Below, piece by piece: positions 24,169 to 34,000 of a stretch of 64,000 bases of DNA. The position numbers and the translations under genes are program-made. Origin of the DNA: Sandaracinaceae bacterium. GTDB lineage: Bacteria > Myxococcota_A > Polyangia > Polyangiales > Sandaracinaceae. The notes beneath the pieces were generated by a model, which made no database searches, was not told where the DNA came from, and saw only the letters and a list, made by a program, of their open reading frames with translations. The stretch is taken from assembly GCA_020633195.1 (NCBI GenBank), contig JACKEC010000036.1, positions 1 to 64,000 on the forward strand, written 5' to 3'. How positions within the stretch are numbered: the first letter of the stretch is position 1; every line of letters begins with the position of its first letter.

Positions 24169-25422
24169 GTGCGCGAGTCACGGGACAGCCTCTACGAGGA
24201 CGACGAGCCGTCCACCTTGTCGCGCGTCGGGGTCGGCTGCGGCGTGGGCTGCGTCGTCCTCGTGCTCGCCATCGGCGCGCTCGGGATCGTCTTCGGCGCC
24301 CGCGAGCGCTTCGCCGAGTGGCAGGACGAGGAGGACCCCGCTCCGCCCGTGGAGCCGGACGTCGTCGCCGACCCCACCGGCGGCTCGATCCTGCACCCGG
24401 GCCCCGGGCCCACCGAGCCGCCGCCGCGCCCGGCGGGGCCCTCGATGCGCGACCGCTACCACCCCGGACCCTTCGTGCAGGTCGAGAGCATGGTCGAGAG
24501 CGGGCGCCTGCTCGGCGACGCGACCTTCGGCGGCGCCCCCGTCGCGCGCACCGTCGACACCCCATGGTTGGTCCCCGGCAGCGAGCTCCGTCCGCAGCCG
24601 ATGCCCGTGCCGACGAGCGGCGGCCCGACCGTCTCGCACGACCCGACGGAGCGCCCCGACCAGGTCCTCCCCGTGCTCCCGCGCACGCCGACCCGCGTCC
24701 TCGTGCGGGCCCACGACGCGCAGGGAGGCACGGCGGTGAGCGGTTACCTCGTCGACTTCGTCGGCTATCCCGGCCACTTCTGGTTGCCCGCGACCGTCCC
24801 CACGGAGCTCGGCGTGGTGCAGGCCGGGGGCTCGGACGGGGCCACCGTCTACTTCGCGATCCAGGCGCCGGTGATGTCGAACGGGGTGAGCCTCCAGGCC
24901 GGCCAGACGTTCCGGGCGACGATGCGCGTCGCGGCGGTCGACGCCCAGGGCCGCGCGAGCGCGCCGGTGTCGCGCGACCTCGAGATCCACGCCGTCGGCG
25001 CCGGCGACGTCGAGGTCACCCTCACGATGGGCGAGGCGACCGACATGGATCTCTACGTGACCGACCCGAGCGGCGTGCAGATCTACTTCGGGAACCGCGA
25101 CGCGTTCTCGGGCGGCCACCTCGACCTCGACGCGAACGCCGCCTGCAGCTCCAACATGGGCGTCGACAACGAGCACATCTACTGGCCGGCCGGGCGCGCC
25201 CCCGCGGGCACGTACGTGGTCCACGTCGCGCACTACGAGAGCTGCATCAGCGGCCGCGCCGTCAGCTACCGCGTGACCGTGCGCGCGTGCGGCGAGACGG
25301 TCGTGCTCACCGGGTCCTTCGACGGCCGCGCGACCTCCCAGGTGTGCCGAGCGCCGACCCCGAGCGATCGCGCGTGGTGTCAGGAAGTCTTGCGATTCGA
25401 GATGCCGGGCTGCGCGCCGTGA
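24169..25422 (+). CDS. membrane-anchored protein with a YfaP-like C-terminal domain
   Basis: A 417-residue protein with a short acidic cytoplasmic start, one membrane helix (about residues 17-40, GVGCVVLVLAIGALGIVFGA) and a large outer part. A Pro/Glu-rich linker leads to a middle beta domain (VLVRAHDAQGGTAVSGYLVD onward, about 180-270). The C-terminal 130 residues (TDMDLYVTDPSGVQIYFGN, LDLDANAAC, GVDNEHIYW, GTYVVHVAHYES) resemble the YfaP/DUF2135 type and share its landmarks with the end of the lipoprotein at 10383. Cysteines there are probably disulfide-bonded. Start GTG 24169 (TTG 24160 possible). No operon partner; it ends 9 bases before the convergent malic enzyme gene. Function unknown. 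Confidence 0.8.
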   Translation: MRESRDSLYEDDEPSTLSRVGVGCGVGCVVLVLAIGALGIVFGARERFAEWQDEEDPAPPVEPDVVADPTGGSILHPGPGPTEPPPRPAGPSMRDRYHPGPFVQVESMVESGRLLGDATFGGAPVARTVDTPWLVPGSELRPQPMPVPTSGGPTVSHDPTERPDQVLPVLPRTPTRVLVRAHDAQGGTAVSGYLVDFVGYPGHFWLPATVPTELGVVQAGGSDGATVYFAIQAPVMSNGVSLQAGQTFRATMRVAAVDAQGRASAPVSRDLEIHAVGAGDVEVTLTMGEATDMDLYVTDPSGVQIYFGNRDAFSGGHLDLDANAACSSNMGVDNEHIYWPAGRAPAGTYVVHVAHYESCISGRAVSYRVTVRACGETVVLTGSFDGRATSQVCRAPTPSDRAWCQEVLRFEMPGCAP

Positions 25423-25431
25423 CGCGCTCGA

Positions 25432-27138
25432 TCAGAGCTTGATGCGGGCGTACTCCGGGAACCACATCGCGGCGTCGACGCGCGCCTCGAACTCGGCCGC
25501 GTCCACGCGCGGCGCGAGCCCGAGCTTCATCGCGTGCTGGCCGACCTCGATCGCGACCGCGCGCGAGATCGAGCGCAGGTCCGAGAGCGGCGGGTAGAGG
25601 CGTCCCGCGGCGACGTCGTCGTCGCCGAGCTGGGCGCCGATGGCGTGGGCGGCGGCCGCGAACATCGAGTCGACGATCTTGGTGGCCCCGCTGACGAGGG
25701 CGCCGAGGCCGACGCCGGGGAAGACGTAGACGTTGTTGCCCTGCGCGATGTCGATGGTCTTGTCGTGGTAGGCGACGGGATCGAAGGGGCTCCCCGACGC
25801 GATGAGGGCGCGGCCCTCGGTCCACTCGACGAGGTCGCTCGGGAGCGCCTCCGCCTTCGAGTTCGGGTTCGAGAAGGGGAAGATCGCGGGCCGCTCGCAG
25901 TGTCGCGCCATCTCGCGCACCGCCGCCTCGGAGAAGGTGTTCGGGACGCCCGAGGTGCCGATGAGGACGGTCGGCTTCATCGCCTTCACGATGTCGAGCA
26001 GGTCGATGGGCTGATCGGGGTCGAGCCCGAGGTCGCGCGCCCACGCCGCGGGCCACGCGAACTTCGTCTTGTAGGCGTCGCGGTAGCTGCGGTTGTCGAC
26101 GAGCAGGCCCTCGCTGTCGAGGATCGCCACGGAGCGCTTGGCCTGCTCCTCGGTGAGCCCGAGCTGGTCGAGCTCGGCGGCGAGGATGCGCGCGATCCCG
26201 ATGCCCGCGGCGCCCGCCCCGAGCATCACGATGCGCTGCTGCTCCATCGGGGTGCCCGAGATCCTCGACGCGGCGACGACCCCCGCGAGCGCGATGCCGG
26301 CGGTGCCCTGGATGTCGTCGTTGAAGCTGAGGATGCGCTCGTCGTAGCGGTCGAGCAGGTCGAACGCGTTCGCCTTCTTGAAGTCCTCCCACTGGAGCAG
26401 CGCCTTGGGGAAGACCTCCTGGATGCCCGTGACGAGCTCCTCGACGAGCTCGTCGTAAGCCTCGCCGCGCAGCCGCTTGCCGCGCCACCCGATGTAGAAC
26501 GGGTCGTCGAGGAGCTCCTGGTTGTCGGTGCCGACGTCGAAGCTGATCGGCAGCGTCTGGGTCGGGTGGATGCCCGCGCCGACGACGTAGAGATCGAGCT
26601 TGCCGACGGGGATGCCCATGCCGCCCGCGCCCTGGTCGCCGAGGCCGAGGATGCGCTCGTTGTCGGTCACGCAGATCAGGCGGACGTCCTCGTAGGGCGC
26701 GTTGCGCAGCACCGCCGCGATGCGGCCGCGGTGGTTGGGCGTGATCCACAGCCCCCGGCCGCGGCGGAAGAGGTGGCTGTACTTCTGGCACGCGCGGCCG
26801 ACGGTGGGCGTGTAGACGATCGGGAGGAACTCCTCGAGGTGCTCCACGATCAGGCGGTAGTAGAGCGTCGCGTTGCGCGACTCGAGGTCCGCCAACGCCA
26901 GGTAGCGCGCGAGCGGGTGCTCGTTCGCGGTGACGTGCCCGTAGGCGCGCTGGACCTGATGCTCCAGCGTCCGCACCGCGGCGGGGAGCATGCCCGCGAG
27001 GCCGAGCGCCTCGCGCTGCTCCAGCGTGAAGGCCGTCCCGTGGTTGTAGATGTTGTTCTCGAGGAGGCGGTGGCCTCGGTGCGGGACGTGCACCTCGGGC
27101 TTGCCGTCTTCTCCGATCGCCAGCTCGTAGCGCGCCAT
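25432..27138 (-). CDS. maeA: NAD-dependent malic enzyme
   Basis: A 568-residue soluble enzyme that oxidatively decarboxylates malate to pyruvate. Residues 60-180 hold the malic N-terminal domain: LPIVYTPTVGRACQKYSHLF with the catalytic Tyr, and DNERILGLGDQGAGGMGIPV, the malate/metal region. NAD binding is by IVMLGAGAAGIGIARIL (GxGxxG). FNDDIQGTAGIALAG carries the metal-binding Asp pair, and ALIASGSPF and QGNNVYVFPG are typical of the long (about 560 residue) eukaryote/E. coli MaeA type rather than the short MaeB type. Start ATG 27138 with TAGCCT 6 bases upstream. It is divergent from the SDR gene, whose promoter box is the same hexamer. Confidence 0.95.
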   Translation of the reverse strand: MARYELAIGEDGKPEVHVPHRGHRLLENNIYNHGTAFTLEQREALGLAGMLPAAVRTLEHQVQRAYGHVTANEHPLARYLALADLESRNATLYYRLIVEHLEEFLPIVYTPTVGRACQKYSHLFRRGRGLWITPNHRGRIAAVLRNAPYEDVRLICVTDNERILGLGDQGAGGMGIPVGKLDLYVVGAGIHPTQTLPISFDVGTDNQELLDDPFYIGWRGKRLRGEAYDELVEELVTGIQEVFPKALLQWEDFKKANAFDLLDRYDERILSFNDDIQGTAGIALAGVVAASRISGTPMEQQRIVMLGAGAAGIGIARILAAELDQLGLTEEQAKRSVAILDSEGLLVDNRSYRDAYKTKFAWPAAWARDLGLDPDQPIDLLDIVKAMKPTVLIGTSGVPNTFSEAAVREMARHCERPAIFPFSNPNSKAEALPSDLVEWTEGRALIASGSPFDPVAYHDKTIDIAQGNNVYVFPGVGLGALVSGATKIVDSMFAAAAHAIGAQLGDDDVAAGRLYPPLSDLRSISRAVAIEVGQHAMKLGLAPRVDAAEFEARVDAAMWFPEYARIKL

Positions 27139-27144
27139 GGAGGC

Positions 27145-27150
27145 AGGCTA
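27145..27150 (-). promoter_or_regulatory. candidate -10 box (TAGCCT) of maeA
   Basis: TAGCCT ends exactly 6 bases before the ATG at 27138, the spacing expected if transcription starts at the A of the start codon. Confidence 0.45.
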
Positions 27151-27187
27151 GCAGCGTCCGGAGAAGTTGGCTGCGCGCGAACTGGTG

Positions 27188-27193
27188 TAGCCT
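27188..27193 (+). promoter_or_regulatory. candidate -10 box (TAGCCT) of the SDR gene
   Basis: TAGCCT ends 6 bases before the GTG at 27200, mirroring the maeA box on the other strand. Confidence 0.45.
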
Positions 27194-27199
27194 CCGCGC

Positions 27200-27934
27200 G
27201 TGAACGTAGCCTTTCTGGGAGCCACCAAGGGGATGGGCCGGGCGCTCGCCCGCCGGATGGCGGCGCGCGGAGACGGGGTCGCGCTGCTCGGTCGGGACCT
27301 CGTCGCGCTCGAGGACGCCGCGCGCGATCTCGAGATCCGCGGCGCCGCGCGGGCCCCTTCGATCCTCTGCGACCTCGAGGCGCCCGAGACCTTCGAGCGC
27401 GTCCTCGCGGAGGCCGAGCGCGCGCTCGGGCGGCTCGACGCGGTGGTCGTCACCGCGGGCCTGTTCGCTACCCAGGACGAGCTCGAGGCCGACGCGGCGC
27501 TCGCCGAGCGCCTTCTCACGGTGGACTTCACCAACACCGTCTTGTTCTGCGAGGCCGCGCGCAAGCGCCTGCTCGCCGCCGGGGGCGGCAAGCTCTGCGT
27601 CTTCAGCTCCGTCGCGGGCGAACGAGGCCGCAAGCCGGTGGTGATCTACGGCGCCTCCAAGGCCGGGCTCACCGCCTACCTCGAGGGCCTCGATCACAAG
27701 CACCGCGCCGACGGGCTCGAGGTGATCACGGTGAAGCCCGGGTTCGTGAAGACGACGATGACGGCGGACCTGAAGCCGCCACCCTTCGCCGGGGAGCCGG
27801 AGGCCGTCGCGGCGCGGGTCCTCGACGCGATCGACAGGGGCCGCCCCGTCGTCTACGCGCCGCTCGCGTGGCGCCCGATCATGGCGGTCATCCGCGCGCT
27901 GCCGCGGTTCGTCATGCGCCGCGTCGGCTTCTAG
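27200..27934 (+). CDS. short-chain dehydrogenase/reductase
   Basis: A 244-residue soluble oxidoreductase. The N-terminus MNVAFLGATKGMGRALARRM is the nucleotide-binding glycine motif of the SDR fold. The active-site Ser is in CVFSSVAGERG and the YxxxK pair in VIYGASKAGLTAYLEG. KPGFVKTTM follows, as in classical SDRs. The cofactor is NAD or NADP; the substrate cannot be read from the sequence. Start GTG 27200. Its TAG stop and the TAG stop of the convergent esterase share the palindrome CTAG (27931-27934). Confidence 0.88.
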   Translation: MNVAFLGATKGMGRALARRMAARGDGVALLGRDLVALEDAARDLEIRGAARAPSILCDLEAPETFERVLAEAERALGRLDAVVVTAGLFATQDELEADAALAERLLTVDFTNTVLFCEAARKRLLAAGGGKLCVFSSVAGERGRKPVVIYGASKAGLTAYLEGLDHKHRADGLEVITVKPGFVKTTMTADLKPPPFAGEPEAVAARVLDAIDRGRPVVYAPLAWRPIMAVIRALPRFVMRRVGF

Positions 27935-28959
27935 AGATCTCGGGGCGCGAGGTTCGCGCGCAGGAACGCGAGCGCGGTGCAAGTGCCGGGGCGGATGCGG
28001 GCGCCGGCCCCGAACAACCGAAATCCGTGTTGCCCCTCGGGGATCGGCACCAGCGTGACGGGGACCCCCGCGCGCTCGAGGGCGGACTGCATGTCGAGCG
28101 CCTGCTGGTAGGGCACCACGCGGTCGGCCGTGCCGTGCACGAGGAGCACCGAGGCGTCGCCGCCGTCGACGTGGACGAGCGGGGAGACGAGCGCCGCGGC
28201 CGCGGGGTCGCGGCGTCGGGTCGTGCCGAGCAGGCGGGTGATGACCCCGTCCGCGGGGCGCGAGAACTCGGCCTCCGGGCGGAGGTCGACGGGCGGGAAG
28301 TAGCCGATGGCGGCGCGGACGTGGGGCGACGTGGAGACGTCGGCGCACCCGGCGTCGAGGCCCGAGACGTCCGACCCCGTCGCGAGCATGAGCGCGAGGT
28401 GGCCGCCGGCGGAGTAGCCGAGCGCCGCCATCCGGTCGGGGTCGAGGCCGAGCTCGGCGGCGTGGCCCCGGAGGTAGCGAACCGCGCAGCGGGCGTCCGC
28501 GACCTGGGCGGGCGAGGTGTCCCGTCGGCCGTCCACGAGCCGGTAGTCCACGGCCGCCCCCGCGTAGCCCAGGGTCGCGAGGGTCGCGATGTCGTCTCGG
28601 ACGTGGGCGCGCTCCCCCGCCGACCAGCCGCCCCCGTGGAACACGAGCACGACGGGGTGCGGCCCGGCGCCCGCCGGGCGTGCCAGGTCGAGCGCGAGCG
28701 CCCGGCCGCCCGGCCGCGAGTACACGATCCCCTCCTGGAGCCGCGGCGCCGTCTCCGTGCGGGTCGGCGGTACGCACTGCTGCACGATCGGGGTCCCGAC
28801 CGCGGCCGGCGGGTCCGCCGGGGGCGACTCGGGGGCAGGGGCGGCAGCGGGGGCGCTCGGCGCGGCCGGTGGCGGGGGCGGGGAGCTCGGCTGCGGGTCC
28901 TCCGGTCCGGCGCCGCACGCGGACAGGGACATCGCGAGCGCGAGGAGCCATCGACCCAC
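27931..28959 (-). CDS. alpha/beta-hydrolase (esterase-type) lipoprotein
   Basis: A 342-residue lipoprotein (lipobox LSAC, Cys15). A Pro/Ala linker (about 20-50) precedes an alpha/beta hydrolase domain: VVLVFHGGGWSAGE is the oxyanion HGGGW, LGYSAGGHLALML holds the nucleophile Ser (GxSxG), HGTADRVVPY the acidic residue and EGQHGFRLF the catalytic His. This is the BD-FAE / carboxylesterase layout that cleaves small esters; export suggests the periplasm or surface. The likely substrate is unknown. The start is GTG 28959, where the signal peptide begins. It is divergent from the Ser/Thr kinase and convergent with the SDR. Confidence 0.85.
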   Translation of the reverse strand: MGRWLLALAMSLSACGAGPEDPQPSSPPPPPAAPSAPAAAPAPESPPADPPAAVGTPIVQQCVPPTRTETAPRLQEGIVYSRPGGRALALDLARPAGAGPHPVVLVFHGGGWSAGERAHVRDDIATLATLGYAGAAVDYRLVDGRRDTSPAQVADARCAVRYLRGHAAELGLDPDRMAALGYSAGGHLALMLATGSDVSGLDAGCADVSTSPHVRAAIGYFPPVDLRPEAEFSRPADGVITRLLGTTRRRDPAAAALVSPLVHVDGGDASVLLVHGTADRVVPYQQALDMQSALERAGVPVTLVPIPEGQHGFRLFGAGARIRPGTCTALAFLRANLAPRDL

Positions 28960-29005
28960 GCCTCGGTGTCACCCCGACCCGCTCACAGCGCAAGAAAACC
29001 TCGCG

Positions 29006-29034
29006 TTGTACGGCCTGGGCTCCAGCGCTATGAC
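29006..29034 (+). promoter_or_regulatory. candidate sigma-70 promoter of the Ser/Thr kinase gene
   Basis: TTGTAC and TATGAC are separated by 17 bases. Transcription would start near 29041, giving a leader of about 60 bases before the GTG at 29101. A second TA-rich box, TAGGAT at about 29076, is an alternative. Confidence 0.4.
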
Positions 29035-29100
29035 TGGCGGCTGCGGGCGAGCTGCCCGCGAGTCCTGGGACGCGGTAGGATTCCAGGGGGCCACGGCACC

Positions 29101-30336
29101 GTGGGGAAGACCAGCACAGTCGAGGTGAACGCTCGCATCGGGAGCGTGATCGCGGGCAAGTACCGGCTCAACCGGCTACTGGGGACCGGCGCGATCGGCG
29201 CGGTGTATGCCGCGCTGCATCAATTCACGGGTAAGCACGTCGCCCTGAAGATGATCGACGCGAGCTTCGGGGAGCACGAGGGCTTCGGCGTCCGCTTCCT
29301 GCGCGAGGCGCGCGCCGCCGCCGACATCGACCACCCGGCCATCTGCGACGTCCTCGACGCGGGCCGCGAGCCGGACGGGTCGCTCTACCTCGCGCTCGAG
29401 CTGCTCGAGGGGCGGACCCTCGACGACGCCATCGAGACCAACGATCTGCGCCTCGACGAGATCGTCGAGGTCATCGCGCAGGTCCTCGACGGAATCGCCG
29501 CGGCCCACGATCGAGCCATCGTCCACCGCGACATCAAGCCGGGGAACATCTTCCTCACCTGGGACGCGCACGGCGAGCTGCGCGCGAAGATCATCGACTT
29601 CGGGGTCGCCAAGCGGACCAACTCGGGCCCCGAGATGTTCACGACCCAGCAGGGCGCGATCCTCGGCACGCCGTACTACATGGCGCCGGAGCAGGCGGCG
29701 GGGGACCCGATCGACAACCGCGCCGACATCTGGGCGGTCGGCGCCGTCCTCTTCCACGCGCTGACGGGTGAGCCCCCGTTCGACGAGGAGACCTACAACC
29801 GCCTCATCGCGCGCCTGATGAACGAGGACGCGCGCAGCCTCCGCGAGGTCCGCAAGGATCTCCCCGACTGGCTGGTCACCGCGGTCGACGGCGCGCTCAA
29901 GCGCGACCCCGCCGATCGCTGGCAGTCCGCGCGCACGATGCGCGACGTCCTCAAGAGTCAGGGCAAGGCGCCCATCGAGCTCGACTGGGAGGTCCACGAG
30001 GACGCCACCGTGCGCACCGAGGGCCTCTTCGGCGGCGAGCAGGAGCGCCCCGCCACGATCCGCTTGCTCGGCAAGGGCGAGCCCTCGGAGCCGAGCATCG
30101 AGGTCGACCTCGATCCGCCCGAGGAGCCCATCGCGCCACCGTCCATCCCCGACATCGCCTACGACGCCTCGGGCGGCCACACCGTCCGGTCGGTGATCCC
30201 GCCGGCGTTCCAGGAAGCGGAGCCCGCCAAGAAGAAGGGCTCGGGCCTCTGGCTCGGGGTCCTCCTCGGCGCGCTCGTCATGGGCGTCCTGATGCTCGGC
30301 GTCGGCTGGGCCGTGCTCGCCGCGCTCGGTCCCTGA
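29101..30336 (+). CDS. transmembrane Ser/Thr protein kinase (Pkn2-type)
   Basis: A 411-residue kinase. The Gly loop is LLGTGAIGAVYAA (about 27-39), the ATP-binding Lys is K50 (VALK), the catalytic loop VHRDIKPGNIF has D144, the DFG motif IIDFGVAK has D166, and GTPYYMAPEQ is the activation-segment end. The kinase domain ends near residue 285. A 90-residue acidic, Pro-rich linker and one membrane helix (LWLGVLLGALVMGVLMLGVG, about 385-405) close the protein, with almost nothing outside. The sensor is therefore not an extracellular domain. GTG 29101 is taken as start; GTG 29125 is possible. Myxobacteria carry many such kinases; the target here is unknown. Confidence 0.92.
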   Translation: MGKTSTVEVNARIGSVIAGKYRLNRLLGTGAIGAVYAALHQFTGKHVALKMIDASFGEHEGFGVRFLREARAAADIDHPAICDVLDAGREPDGSLYLALELLEGRTLDDAIETNDLRLDEIVEVIAQVLDGIAAAHDRAIVHRDIKPGNIFLTWDAHGELRAKIIDFGVAKRTNSGPEMFTTQQGAILGTPYYMAPEQAAGDPIDNRADIWAVGAVLFHALTGEPPFDEETYNRLIARLMNEDARSLREVRKDLPDWLVTAVDGALKRDPADRWQSARTMRDVLKSQGKAPIELDWEVHEDATVRTEGLFGGEQERPATIRLLGKGEPSEPSIEVDLDPPEEPIAPPSIPDIAYDASGGHTVRSVIPPAFQEAEPAKKKGSGLWLGVLLGALVMGVLMLGVGWAVLAALGP

Positions 30337-30354
30337 GGCGCGAGCGACGAGCGG

Positions 30355-31086
30355 CTACCCGACGGCCGCGCGCACGGCGGCCTCGACCTCGCGGACCCGA
30401 TCCGGGTCGAGGGCGAAGACCGTCACCTCGTAGCGGTGGCCGTCGAGCACCGCGATCTCGGGCTCGCGCGCGATCGCGGACCAGTGGCAGGTGAGGGCCG
30501 CCTCCCGGATGCGGCGCTTGGTGTCGGCGACCGAGGTCGAGGGCTCGAGGTCGAGCTCGAAGACGTGGAGGGTGCCGCGCTCGGACACCGGCGTTCGGAG
30601 GACCGCGTCGCGAGTGAGGCGGCTGTAGGGGAGGATCGCCTCCTCGCCCCGCGCGGTCTCGACCACGACGGCGCGGAGGCCCATGCGCTCGACCCGGCCC
30701 TGGATGTCGCCGACGCGGACGTAGTCGCCCACGCGGCACACGCGGCCCGCCTTGAGGAACACGCCGCTGATGACGTCCCGGACGCCGAACCACGAGGCGG
30801 CGAGCGCCACCCCGAGGATGACCGCCACCGCGATCGGGAAGTGCGCCGGGTAGCGCTCGAAGAAGAGCCCCGCCGAGAACAGCAGGTAGAACAGCACCGA
30901 CAGCGCGGAGAACACGGGGAACGCGCGGCGCAGCGCCTCGCGCCGCTCGGCCGACAGGGGGATCACGTCGACCGCGAACCGCGCCGCGCGCAGCGCCCCG
31001 TACAGCACGACGCCGAGCACCAGCACCCACCCCAGGACCCAGCCCGAGGAGGTGATGTCGCCCATCAGCGAGCGGTCGCCGTTCAC
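30355..31086 (-). CDS. MscS-like mechanosensitive channel protein
   Basis: A 243-residue membrane protein. Residues about 15-35, 60-80 and 85-110 are hydrophobic helices. The last leads into FGVRDVISGVFLKAGRVCRV, GDYVRVGDIQGRVERMGLRA and EEAILPYSRL, the pore-helix and beta-domain pattern of the MscS family, which releases small solutes when the membrane is stretched. The cytoplasmic vestibule (about 110-240) is of normal length. GTG 31086 overlaps the stop of the cotransporter-ATPase gene (GTGA), so the channel is translated in step with it. The inferred shared role is osmotic or ionic balance. Convergent with the kinase gene, 18 bases apart. Confidence 0.85.
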   Translation of the reverse strand: MNGDRSLMGDITSSGWVLGWVLVLGVVLYGALRAARFAVDVIPLSAERREALRRAFPVFSALSVLFYLLFSAGLFFERYPAHFPIAVAVILGVALAASWFGVRDVISGVFLKAGRVCRVGDYVRVGDIQGRVERMGLRAVVVETARGEEAILPYSRLTRDAVLRTPVSERGTLHVFELDLEPSTSVADTKRRIREAALTCHWSAIAREPEIAVLDGHRYEVTVFALDPDRVREVEAAVRAAVG

Positions 31087-34000
31087 GGGATCATCCTCCG
31101 CGCGCGGAGCCGATCGATCAGGGCGTGGGTCACGAAGCGGCTCAGCCGCAGGACGCCGTTGCGACCCTCTTCGACGAGGCCCATCCGAGTGAGCACGTCG
31201 AGCGGGTGATCGAGGTCCTCCGGGCCCAGCCCGGAGATGCGCAAGAGTCGCTGTCGGGTGAGGCGCTTGTGCAAGAGCAGCTGGATCAGGATGGCGACCC
31301 ACTCGGGGCGCAGGCCGTCCAGGATCTCCCAGTCGCTCCGATCCGGTCGCCGGATCGTCATCGTGCGGTCGGTCGCCTTCTCCACGTGGGTGATCCACGA
31401 CACGAGCGCGGCCCCGACGAGCCCGCGGCTCGCGGTGAAGTGGTTGGAGAACAGCCGCGCGATGCGCCACTCGCCGAGCGCGCTCTCCGGCACCCCGTCG
31501 AGCTCGAAGCCGACGCCGGTGGAGCCGTGCCGGAGCATCACGATCTCCTTGAGCGCCTCCGCCGGGAGCGGCCCGCACTCGACCACCGCGAGCGCCTGAT
31601 CGGCGAGGCGCCGGAAGCGGTCGATCGCCTCGAACGGGTGGGTCCCCACCTCGATCACGAACAGGACGCGGTCTCCGTGCTGCTGCACGCACGCGAGGAG
31701 CGCGTCGATCACCGCGAGCCCGTCGGCGGTGCGCTCCCACCACAGCTCGAGGTCCTCGATGACCACGACGCTCCGATCCGGCAGCGCGGCGATGACCTCC
31801 GAGGGCTGGCCGCGCTCGCCGGTCGCCTCGCGCAGCGCGGCGGCGAACGCGGCGACGCTCGCGTCCCCGGCGTCGGGCGGCATCACCCAGTAGGACGGGC
31901 GCTTCGCGAGCGAACGACCCAGCATGCGCCGGCACAGCGCGGTCTTCCCGCTGTCCGGCTCACCGGTGACGACGAGCACGCCCTTCACGCCGCGGTCGTG
32001 CTGCGCGATCCCGCGCCGCGCGGCGGCGACCTCGTTCTCGCGCTCGACCCAGAAGGTCTCGCTGAACGTGTTCTTGCCGAAGAAGAGCTGCCGATAGAAG
32101 AACGGGAGGTCCTCGAGGGCGTCGGCGCTCGGGCTCATCCGCTCGACGAGGCGCATCACCCGGTCGACGAGGGTGCCCGCCTCCCCGGCGTCGCGCAGGC
32201 GACGCGCGATGAGGACGCCCGCGCTCCGGCCGTACACCGCGCCCACCAGCGCCTGCCGCACGCGCTGGACGCCGCGCAGCGCGAGCGACTGGGCGCCCGA
32301 CATCGCGCGCTGGCCGTGGTGGCGACGGACCTGCTGCCCGAGCGCCTCGGCCGAGCTCGTCAGCTCGTACACGTCGGTCCCCCGCAGGACCGCCGCGAGC
32401 TTCGCCTCGAGCGTCTCCTCGATCGACGGGATGATCTCCTCGAGGGGCTCGCGCTCGGCCTCGAGGCGCTCGAGCGAGCTCTCCACGACCGGCCGCATGT
32501 GCGCGTGGAAGCCGCCCTCGGCGTTCTCCGGGTCGACCTCGCCCTGGTGGAAGCCGATCAGCCGCGTGACGTCCTCCGCGACGCCGACCGCCTTGCTCTC
32601 GACGGCGGGCACGCGGGCGAGGATCTCCGTGAGCGGCCCGACGAGCTCGACGTCCACGAGGAACTGGGCGAGGCGCCGGAGCGGGAGATCGACGACCTCG
32701 ACCTCGCTCGCGTCCCCATCGGAGAGGCGCTGGATCGACTGGTCGCTCAGCGTGCGCACCGTCTCGGGGAGCTCGTCGGCGCAGCGCTGCGCGTCGCGCA
32801 CGAAGGCCTCGACGAGCGCCTGCGGGTCGAGCGGGTGGTCGTGGTCGAACCGCAGCTCGAGCGGCGTCTCCGCGTCCGAATCGAGGAACTCGCGGAGCGA
32901 CTTGGCGAGCCCCCGATACGCGGAGAGGATGCCGGACTTCACCTCGAGCGCGATCGACTCGCGGGTGCGCAGGACGATGGTCGCGAGGCGGTGCTGGAAG
33001 GCGGAGGCCTTGAGCCCCACTTGCGCCCGCTCGAAGATCGCGCGCTGGTGCTCGTAGAGCACCGTCGCCCCGCCGAGCAGCCCCGTGCGGAGCGCGTCGA
33101 GGTGGCGGGGGAGCTTGCGGCTCGTCTCGAGGAGGAGGGGCAGGTCGATCCGGGCGAGGTCGTCGGCGTAGCGCTGCGCGAGCTCTCGGGCGTCGATCGC
33201 GAGCTCCGCCCGCAGCTCCGCGAGGCGGGACACGTGCTCCTCCCGCAGCTCCGTGGTGCGCGCGACGGCGGCCTCGCGGGCCTCCTCGAGGAACGCGTTG
33301 AGGGCCTCGCCTTCGAGCGCCTCGTCCTGGAGCAACGCCATGCTCGTGCGCGAGGCGTTGAAGACGCTCAGGAGCTGCACCCCGAGCCGCCAGCACTCGT
33401 GCACGTAGGCGCGCGTGATGTCGTCCGCGACCTCGAGCAGCTCCTTGTTCACGTACCAGCGCGCGAGGGGCGCGGTCGGCGTCTCGTCGACGACCGTCTC
33501 GCCGTCCTTGGCCCCCTTGAGCTTGGCGGCCTTGAGCTTGGCGAGCTCCCGCACGTCGCCCGGCCCCGGCATGTAGAGGCGCGCGTCGCGCTCCACCACG
33601 AGCACCTCGTCGGGATCGACGAGCGACTCGTCGTCCGCGAAGGCCCGCGCCCGGCCCTCGAGGATGTCGCGCTGGTCGGCGAGGTCCTGATGGATGAACT
33701 CGTCGATGAGCTTGCCGCACTCCATCAGGAACGCGCTCTGGACCCGGTTCGCGAGGCGCCGTCGCTTGATCGGGTTCAGCTTCGAGTCCGCGCCCGACCG
33801 CAGCATCTTGAGGTGCCGGACGACGAGCTCCTCGGTCGCGTCGAGCAGCTCGCCGTTGCGCGCCGCGAGCCGCCCGAGGCTCTCCTGGAAGTAGGCGTCG
33901 AGCGTCTGGTCGAGCCGCTCCGCGAAGGCCTCCGCGTGCCGCGCGATCGCGGGGTAGGGCGGCAGCTCGAGCTCGGGCAGCGCCTCGGCGTCGAGCGCGG

